A stretch of 5,778 nt of DNA, from assembly GCA_964529445.1 (NCBI GenBank), contig CAZGWJ010000127.1:1-5778 (forward strand). Direction: 5' to 3'. Below the pieces are notes generated by a model. The model did no database searches and was not told the DNA's origin. It saw only the letters and a program-made list of their open reading frames with translations. Below are positions 1-5,778 of the stretch, piece by piece. The stretch is from CAZGWJ01 sp964529445. Lineage in GTDB: Bacteria; Oederibacteriota; Muellerivitia; Muellerivitales; Muellerivitaceae. The first letter of the stretch is position 1; every line of letters starts with the position of its first letter. The position numbers were made by a program, and so were the translations under genes.

Positions 1-1710
<1,710 letters not shown>

Positions 1711-1713
<3 letters not shown>

Positions 1714-1723
1714 GTCGCATCCA
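1711..1723 (-). promoter_or_regulatory. TTG start codon of lepA with weak ribosome binding site
   Basis: Read on the minus strand, a short GGA/GGAT element lies just upstream of TTG (1711-1713), and there is no good Shine-Dalgarno match. An ATG overlapping the GGAT element is out of frame with lepA. A rare start codon plus a weak site suggests modest translation initiation. The start is decided by the conserved N-terminus and the in-frame stop 24 bases upstream of the TTG. Confidence 0.6.
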
Positions 1724-1749
1724 AACCCAAAGGATATTCAAGGTCGATA

Positions 1750-1778
1750 AGTATAGGCCAGCAAGCCCTGAAAGGAAA
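1750..1778 (-). promoter_or_regulatory. Candidate sigma-70-type promoter of lepA
   Basis: On the minus strand, TATACT (1750-1755) matches the -10 consensus at five of six bases. A poor -35 candidate, TTTCCT (1773-1778; three of six), sits 17 bases upstream. Transcription would start near 1743, leaving a leader of about 30 bases before the TTG of lepA. The position is sensible because the terminator at 1843-1874 cuts lepA off from the upstream operon, so it needs its own promoter. The -10 is convincing by eye; the -35 is not, and the organism's sigma-factor preferences are unknown. Confidence 0.4.
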
Positions 1779-1785
1779 GTTCGCC

Positions 1786-1816
1786 GGGGGCGTGAAGCGG
1801 GATCCCGGGAGCCCCC
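1786..1816. repeat. Nested inverted repeat in the spacer upstream of the lepA promoter
   Basis: GGGGGC (1786-1791) and GCCCCC (1811-1816) form 6-base inverted arms around a perfect 10-base palindrome CGGGATCCCG (1798-1807). On the plus strand the right arm is followed directly by TTTT (1817-1820), which looks like a weak intrinsic terminator, but no plus-strand gene ends here. It could be an operator upstream of lepA, an antisense terminator, or chance in GC-rich DNA. Confidence 0.35.
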
Positions 1817-1842
1817 TTTTCGCCCATCTCTCTTCCGGACGT

Positions 1843-1874
1843 AAAAAAAGCCCGGACGGGTCCCGTCCGGGCTT
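1843..1874 (-). terminator. Rho-independent terminator of the barrel-lipoprotein operon
   Basis: A perfect 13-base inverted repeat (1848-1860 pairing with 1862-1874, GC-rich core CCCGGACGGG) is followed on the minus strand by a run of seven T (1843-1849, the innermost two shared with the stem). With only one base between the arms, the top pairs must open to form a loop. It lies 17 bases past the stop of the last gene of the operon (stop at 1892-1894). It separates that operon from lepA. Confidence 0.93.
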
Positions 1875-1891
1875 CGGTTGGGTTCGGGGAC

Positions 1892-2647
1892 CTAGAAGAA
1901 CTCCACCTCATCGACCCAGAAGTCGATCACGGATGTGCCGAGCATGTTGTTGCGGGACTCGCACCAATCGAGACCGATAAGCTCCTGGAGGTTGGTGCCC
2001 GTGAAGGTGGCGGGCGTGATGGGGCTTCCCCATCCCTCCCGCGTGGCGGTGGCGAAGGTCACCGCTTGGGACACCCAGACTCCGGTAGGGGCGGCGGGCA
2101 TATTGATCCCGAAGTGGTCCCAGCAGTTCGTTTCGCAGACGCCGCCGTTGGAGATGGGCACCGTTTTCGCGATGGTGATCTTGAAGCGCCGCTTGGTGGC
2201 CGTGTCGGTGGATCCGATCAGGATGAGGTACTTCAAACCCGTGAAGGAGGAGGCGTCGTAATAGGGCGCCTTGTTGAAACGTCCCTGGAGGGTGACTTCC
2301 GGATAGGATCCGTTGGCGGGATCCGTGAGACTCCCCAGAACGTGGGCCGCCATGCCCGTCGGGTTGAGGGCGTCCGCCAGGGTGTTGATCAGGACGTAGC
2401 TTGCCGTGTTGACGGTGGACTGTCCGGAAGTTCCGTAATTGGTCCAGGTGCCCGCCGAAGCGCCGCGGAGACTCGTGTTGAAGATGGTGTTGCCGTCCTC
2501 AAAATTGTCGATGACGTAATCCGGAACCTTCGCGATGGGTTGGGCCATGCTGGACATGGAGGGAAGCTTGCCCCGACAGCCCCAGGAAGCGGCCAAGAGG
2601 ACGAGCGATGAAACGGCCAGGATGATGATGTTCCTATACTTCGACAT
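1892..2647 (-). CDS. Predicted lipoprotein, paralogue of the upstream gene; jelly-roll-like C-terminal module (lipoprotein B)
   Basis: A 251-residue exported protein of unknown function. The N-terminus has a basic start (MSKYR), a hydrophobic stretch (7-20) and Cys24 in SWGC; the lipobox is atypical (Trp at -2) but Gly-Cys is right for signal peptidase II. The mature protein contains YVIDNFEDGN (44-53), HVLGSLTDP (102-110), YYDASSFTGLKY (129-140), a close cysteine pair (C171, C175), REGWGSP (203-209) and the ending SRNNMLGTSVIDFWVDEVEFF (231-251). The FEDG start and the VDEVxFF final strand resemble galactose-binding/CBM11- or CIA30-like jelly rolls, but this is a weak family guess. It is clearly a paralogue of the gene at 2671-3483. 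It is the last gene of the operon, before a strong terminator. A perfect AGGAGG lies 5 bases before the ATG. No catalytic motif was recognised. Confidence 0.85.
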   Translation of the reverse strand: MSKYRNIIILAVSSLVLLAASWGCRGKLPSMSSMAQPIAKVPDYVIDNFEDGNTIFNTSLRGASAGTWTNYGTSGQSTVNTASYVLINTLADALNPTGMAAHVLGSLTDPANGSYPEVTLQGRFNKAPYYDASSFTGLKYLILIGSTDTATKRRFKITIAKTVPISNGGVCETNCWDHFGINMPAAPTGVWVSQAVTFATATREGWGSPITPATFTGTNLQELIGLDWCESRNNMLGTSVIDFWVDEVEFF

Positions 2648-2658
2648 GACGACCTCCT
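2645..2658 (-). promoter_or_regulatory. Consensus ribosome binding site and ATG of lipoprotein B
   Basis: On the minus strand AGGAGG (2653-2658) lies 5 bases upstream of ATG (2645-2647). It is the strongest Shine-Dalgarno in the window, and the intergenic gap to the upstream stop is only 23 bases. This fixes the start and argues that the gene is read from the upstream transcript. Confidence 0.85.
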
Positions 2659-2670
2659 AGAACCTGCTCT

Positions 2671-3483
2671 TCAGAAGAAACGAACCTCATCCACCGCGAG
2701 ATCAATGTTCGAAGTGCCCGGAACGTTGTTGCGTTTGCTCTGCCACTCCAGGTTGACCACCCTCTTGAGGTTCTCGCCCGAAAGGGTGGGAGGGTCCACC
2801 GGGATGCCCCAGGATTCGCGCGCGAACTCGCTCCAGACGAAGGATTTCAGGACCCATCCGTTGGTGTAGTCCAGTTTTACGGCGAAATTGTTGTAGCAAC
2901 CGTTGTTCGAGTTGTCGCATTCGCCGCCGTCGGGGACCGGTGTGGTGTTGGACAGGTTGAAGTTGAAATTGTGAAGCAGGACGGTATCGCCGCTATCGGG
3001 CAGTTTCAGGTAGAACTTCACGCCCGAGAAGAAGCTCATGTCGTAGTAGGTGGTCCCGCTCTTCAAACCCAGCCGCAACTGGTAGCTGGGATACGACCCG
3101 TCCCCCGGGTCGGTCAAGGATCCCAGGATGTGGACGCAACGGTAGTTGGTGCAGCCCGGCTGCCCCGAACAGGGCGAATCGGACTCGTTGAAGAAACCAG
3201 CGGAGGCCGGATTGACCGTGAAGCCCGCCACGGGAAAGATGACGTTCTTGAGGCAGGGATTGACGGCCGTCTGCCAGGAAGGCACGGTCGGGGTCGGGAT
3301 CCCCCGGCAGGAAACCGCCGCGTTCACCCAGGCGCCGCCGGCCTCCAGGTCATGGACCAGGAGGTAATCCTTGGCCGCGACCGGATAGGCGCCGACCGCC
3401 GGGGCCTTCTGCTTGCAGGAAAAGGCGAACAGGGCCGCCGCGGCGAAAAGAAGGAACAGGAGGATCCTAGAACCGAATTTCAT
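2671..3483 (-). CDS. Predicted cysteine-rich lipoprotein, paralogue of the downstream gene (lipoprotein A)
   Basis: A 270-residue exported protein of unknown function. Residues 1-22 are a lipoprotein signal peptide (MKFGSR, then a Leu/Phe/Ala-rich core) with Cys23 in FAFSC as the likely lipidated residue. After DYLLVHDLEAGG (39-50) comes a region with five cysteines (59, 77, 105, 111, 116) that lipoprotein B lacks. The shared module follows: CVHILGSLTDP (116-126), YYDMSFFSGVKF (146-157), a cysteine pair (189, 196), ARESWGIP (221-228) and the ending RNNVPGTSNIDLAVDEVRFF (251-270). The mature cysteines suggest disulfides outside the cytoplasm. Its ATG overlaps the 3' end of the barrel gene by 17 bases, so the two are probably translationally coupled. 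A distant resemblance to carbohydrate-binding jelly rolls is inference only. Confidence 0.85.
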   Translation of the reverse strand: MKFGSRILLFLLFAAAALFAFSCKQKAPAVGAYPVAAKDYLLVHDLEAGGAWVNAAVSCRGIPTPTVPSWQTAVNPCLKNVIFPVAGFTVNPASAGFFNESDSPCSGQPGCTNYRCVHILGSLTDPGDGSYPSYQLRLGLKSGTTYYDMSFFSGVKFYLKLPDSGDTVLLHNFNFNLSNTTPVPDGGECDNSNNGCYNNFAVKLDYTNGWVLKSFVWSEFARESWGIPVDPPTLSGENLKRVVNLEWQSKRNNVPGTSNIDLAVDEVRFF

Positions 3484-5778
3484 AAACCAACCTTCCTCCC
3501 CCGCTCGTGGCCTTGCCCTCGTTGTAATCGGGCAGGATGGCGATCTCGTAGTCCGGAAGGACCACCTTCAGGGTCTCGCTGTAACCGTCGAGATGAAGCG
3601 TCGAATTCTTGTTGATGTCGAACCGCATGGAAGCCTGGACCCGGGTGCGGGTGGTCTCCGCGTTGAGGATCCAGTAGTTCCCCAGGTCGGTGTTGTCGAA
3701 CAGGTAGCTGTAGCGGGCGTTCAACGTCCCGTTGAGATAGGATTCCCTTCCCTTCGAGGTCATGTTCGCACCCTCGACCGATACCTGCCACCAATCCCGC
3801 AAGCCCGCCCTCAGGCCCGCCAGGATCCAGTCCGACTTCAACTCCCCGATCCAGCTTTCGGTCTTTTCCGACCTGAAATTCAGGCCGATCTCCAGGTCGC
3901 GCTTCAGGTCGAGCAAGGGGGCCAAATTCACGCTGGGTCCCACGTTGATGTAGGTGAAGTCCCGTACCGCAGCGGGAGAGTTCGAAAGCCCGTCCACCGG
4001 CACGAAATCGGTGAAATACTCATCCATCACGAAGTTACCACTTTGCTCGCGTAATTGGTAGAAAGAGGCCCTCATTTTCAGGGCTTCCCCGTCAAGAGCC
4101 TTCAAATCGGCCTCCAGACCGCCGCCCTTTCGGTTAGGCGTCGAAAGACCGTAGGGGAAGACATTGTCCATCGTCCGGTCGTAGGAGGCGAAGATGCCGG
4201 AGGCCCGGGGCAATTCGGTCATGAATACCATGCCGGTGAAAGCGGACGTGTCAGCCCGATATTGGGCCAGGGGTGAAAAGTAAGCGACCCCGTTGTCCAC
4301 GAAATTGAACCGCAGCGTGGATTTCCGGTACCGAATGAAGGGGCCACCCAGCCAAGCGTGATCCTCAAGGGTCTTGGCGGCATCGCGCTTGTCATCGTTG
4401 TAGATGGAATAGGCCATCTCGTAGGTGGCCCCGACGGTCACATCGGGGGTCACGTCGTAATCGAGGGTCGGCCTCAGACTGCCCACCTGGTAGCGTTGGG
4501 CCCAGGTCGTGGTGTCGAAACGGCCGTAAGCGGATGCAGGATCGTCGGTATCCAGGGGTTCATCGAGCATAAGCCCGTAGGCTTCCAACTGGAGGTAGCG
4601 ACGAGCCCGGAAGGAGGATTTGCCGCCAAAGATCCATCCGGTGTAACGGTGCGGCAGGTAGGCCCCCGTGACATGGCCGCTGTTGATCATGTGGACCAGG
4701 CTCGAAACACTCCAGGATTCCAGGATCTCCGACTTGGGCCACATGACCGATGTCCCGATCCGGGCACCCCGGAACGGCAGGTGTTCGTCGCGCTCCAGGT
4801 GGTCGGTATAGAGGGCGTAACGGTCACTTCGGTCCATGATCTCCGGGAAGTAACGAAGGTCCAGGAGCCTGCGGTTCCAGAGGGTCAGTGGCGTGTAGGA
4901 CTCCTCGAAGTCGCCGAACGTGGAATCCATCCAAGCGGGGTGGAACTCGAGAGTCGCGCGATCGATGAAGAAGTCGTCCTGGGAGGTCTGGGGGATGACC
5001 CGGCTCTGGACGCGGAAGATGGCGCTCCAGCGGACTTCCTTGGAGACGATGCCATGGGGGTTCAAGTCGAGGAAACTGAACTGCTCCCGGTAATGGCGGG
5101 GCCCCGTGACATCCCCGGTCAGGGACTGGGTCTCGGTGAAAGCGCGGCCCAATCCGTTGAGATAGATCGCCGTGGAATTTTTGAAGGCCTGGATCCGCTT
5201 CCACAACTTGAACTGCTCGTTCTCGAGTTCCTTGACGCGGGCGGAGGATTTCTCGATGTCCGCCTGGAGGGCCTTCAACTCGTGCTGGTAGGCTTCCTCC
5301 AGGGAACCAAGGGCCGCGGTCGCGATCGCTTGGGATTCGACGCCTCCCGAGGGCGCGGCCGAAACAGCCGGAGCCGAAGAAACGCCCTCCTCGCCATCGG
5401 GAGGAGGCGGGGGAATGTCCCCGCCCGAGGTGGCCGAGGGTGCCGCCGCGGCGGGCGCGATCTGGGCCGGAACAGCCGGGGAACCCTCCATACCGGGCGG
5501 GAGAAGCATCAGGTCGCTTCCCAGATCCGGCGGAGGAAGGAAATCGCCGCCCAAATCCGGCGGGAGATCGGCCTGGGCCAATCGAACGCCAACCCGATAG
5601 CGCCCCTCGTAGGCACGACGTGCCCTAAAGATGAGCTGGGCCACCTCGTAACGGGTGAGACGGGCGGCCGACGAACCGCGGGGCACCAGCCCCAGGTCCT
5701 CCAGCCGCTTCAACTGGGTGTAGGTCGGATCTGTCGCGGGAACGGCCGTGAAGAGACGATCCGACCCGAAGAGCAGGG
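3467..5778 (-). CDS. Outer-membrane beta-barrel (porin-like) protein with N-terminal SLH-like segment and coiled coil; 5' end beyond window
   Basis: The reading frame is open to the right edge, giving 769 visible residues. A possible TTG start at 5711-5713 is unlikely, because the 21 codons before it (LLFGSDRLFTAVPATDPTYTQ) continue the same domain and no signal peptide follows the TTG. Visible residues 1-55 resemble an S-layer-homology unit (LKRLEDLGLV, then LTRYEVAQLIFRA in place of the usual TRAE). A Pro/Ala/Gly-rich linker covers about 68-150, and a charged helix likely to form a coiled coil covers about 153-200 (LEEAYQHELKALQADIEK to LWKRIQAFKN). The rest (about 205-769) has alternating polar/aromatic strands and ends VYEIRF, a terminal Phe typical of the BAM signal. 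SLH-coiled coil-barrel is the known layout of OmpM/Mep45-type proteins that tie the outer membrane to peptidoglycan; the match here is by architecture, not proven homology. It is the first visible gene of the operon. Confidence 0.8.
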   Translation of the reverse strand, partial: LLFGSDRLFTAVPATDPTYTQLKRLEDLGLVPRGSSAARLTRYEVAQLIFRARRAYEGRYRVGVRLAQADLPPDLGGDFLPPPDLGSDLMLLPPGMEGSPAVPAQIAPAAAAPSATSGGDIPPPPPDGEEGVSSAPAVSAAPSGGVESQAIATAALGSLEEAYQHELKALQADIEKSSARVKELENEQFKLWKRIQAFKNSTAIYLNGLGRAFTETQSLTGDVTGPRHYREQFSFLDLNPHGIVSKEVRWSAIFRVQSRVIPQTSQDDFFIDRATLEFHPAWMDSTFGDFEESYTPLTLWNRRLLDLRYFPEIMDRSDRYALYTDHLERDEHLPFRGARIGTSVMWPKSEILESWSVSSLVHMINSGHVTGAYLPHRYTGWIFGGKSSFRARRYLQLEAYGLMLDEPLDTDDPASAYGRFDTTTWAQRYQVGSLRPTLDYDVTPDVTVGATYEMAYSIYNDDKRDAAKTLEDHAWLGGPFIRYRKSTLRFNFVDNGVAYFSPLAQYRADTSAFTGMVFMTELPRASGIFASYDRTMDNVFPYGLSTPNRKGGGLEADLKALDGEALKMRASFYQLREQSGNFVMDEYFTDFVPVDGLSNSPAAVRDFTYINVGPSVNLAPLLDLKRDLEIGLNFRSEKTESWIGELKSDWILAGLRAGLRDWWQVSVEGANMTSKGRESYLNGTLNARYSYLFDNTDLGNYWILNAETTRTRVQASMRFDINKNSTLHLDGYSETLKVVLPDYEIAILPDYNEGKATSGGGRLVYEIRF
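3481..3500 (-). promoter_or_regulatory. Ribosome binding site of lipoprotein A inside the barrel gene
   Basis: On the minus strand a purine-rich GGGAGGAAGG (3491-3500) precedes ATG (3481-3483), with 7 bases after its last G. It lies within the last codons of the upstream gene, whose TAG is at 3467-3469. This supports the chosen start and translational coupling. Confidence 0.75.
5494..5568 (-). repeat. Short tandem PPDLGxD repeat in the linker of the barrel protein
   Basis: The linker holds two adjacent imperfect copies, PPDLGGDFL and PPDLGSDLML, followed by a degenerate LPPG. The DNA copies (around 5516-5565) differ at several third positions, so the amino acids look better kept than the bases. 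It is most likely a flexible spacer between the wall-binding segment and the coiled coil. Confidence 0.55.

Noticed and set aside
1798..1810. Palindrome as a restriction or insertion scar
   Set aside because: It contains common 6-base palindromes, but no flanking direct repeats or mobile-element sequence are visible.
2066..2611. A 181-codon plus-strand frame opposite lipoprotein B
   Set aside because: It is Gly/Arg/Val-rich, has no recognisable motif and overlaps a gene with a consensus ribosome binding site, signal peptide and paralogue.
2971..4054. Two overlapping plus-strand frames of about 214 codons
   Set aside because: They are antisense to lipoprotein A and the barrel gene, with no visible domain; the minus-strand frames have paralogy and a barrel pattern to support them.
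4824..5204. A 126-codon minus-strand frame within the barrel gene
   Set aside because: It is in another frame of the same strand, is Pro/Arg/His-rich and resembles a frame shadow.

Overview
The window comes from a GC-rich, Gram-negative (diderm) bacterium. The evidence is a predicted outer-membrane beta-barrel protein and two predicted lipoproteins, next to a bacterial lepA gene. All genes lie on the minus strand. The sequence does not settle the phylum. An S-layer-homology-like segment, a coiled coil and a barrel in one protein, followed by paralogous lipoproteins with a jelly-roll-like look, suggests a little-studied diderm lineage rather than a standard enterobacterium; this is inference.

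Layout, in the direction of transcription (right to left). From the right edge to 3467 there is a large outer-membrane protein, open at its 5' end: its reading frame runs off the window and the signal peptide is not visible. Its visible parts are an SLH-like segment, a Pro/Ala/Gly-rich linker with a short tandem repeat, a coiled coil, and a long beta-rich region ending in Phe. Its last 17 bases overlap the start of the first lipoprotein gene (2671-3483). A second, paralogous lipoprotein gene (1892-2647) follows after 23 bases. A strong intrinsic terminator (1843-1874) closes this three-gene unit. Beyond it a short spacer carries a candidate promoter and an inverted repeat, then lepA (elongation factor 4) starts with TTG at 1713 and runs off the left edge about 30 codons short of its end.

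How the genes work together. lepA is a housekeeping translation GTPase and is separated from the others by the terminator. The other three look like one envelope operon: a barrel possibly tethered to the cell wall, plus two lipoproteins sharing a C-terminal module. A carbohydrate-binding, surface-assembly or porin-accessory role is possible, but no catalytic residues are visible and the function is unknown. This operon is the most interesting part of the window. No RNA genes, mobile elements or CRISPR arrays were seen, and the only gene-free stretch is the 178-base spacer at 1714-1891.
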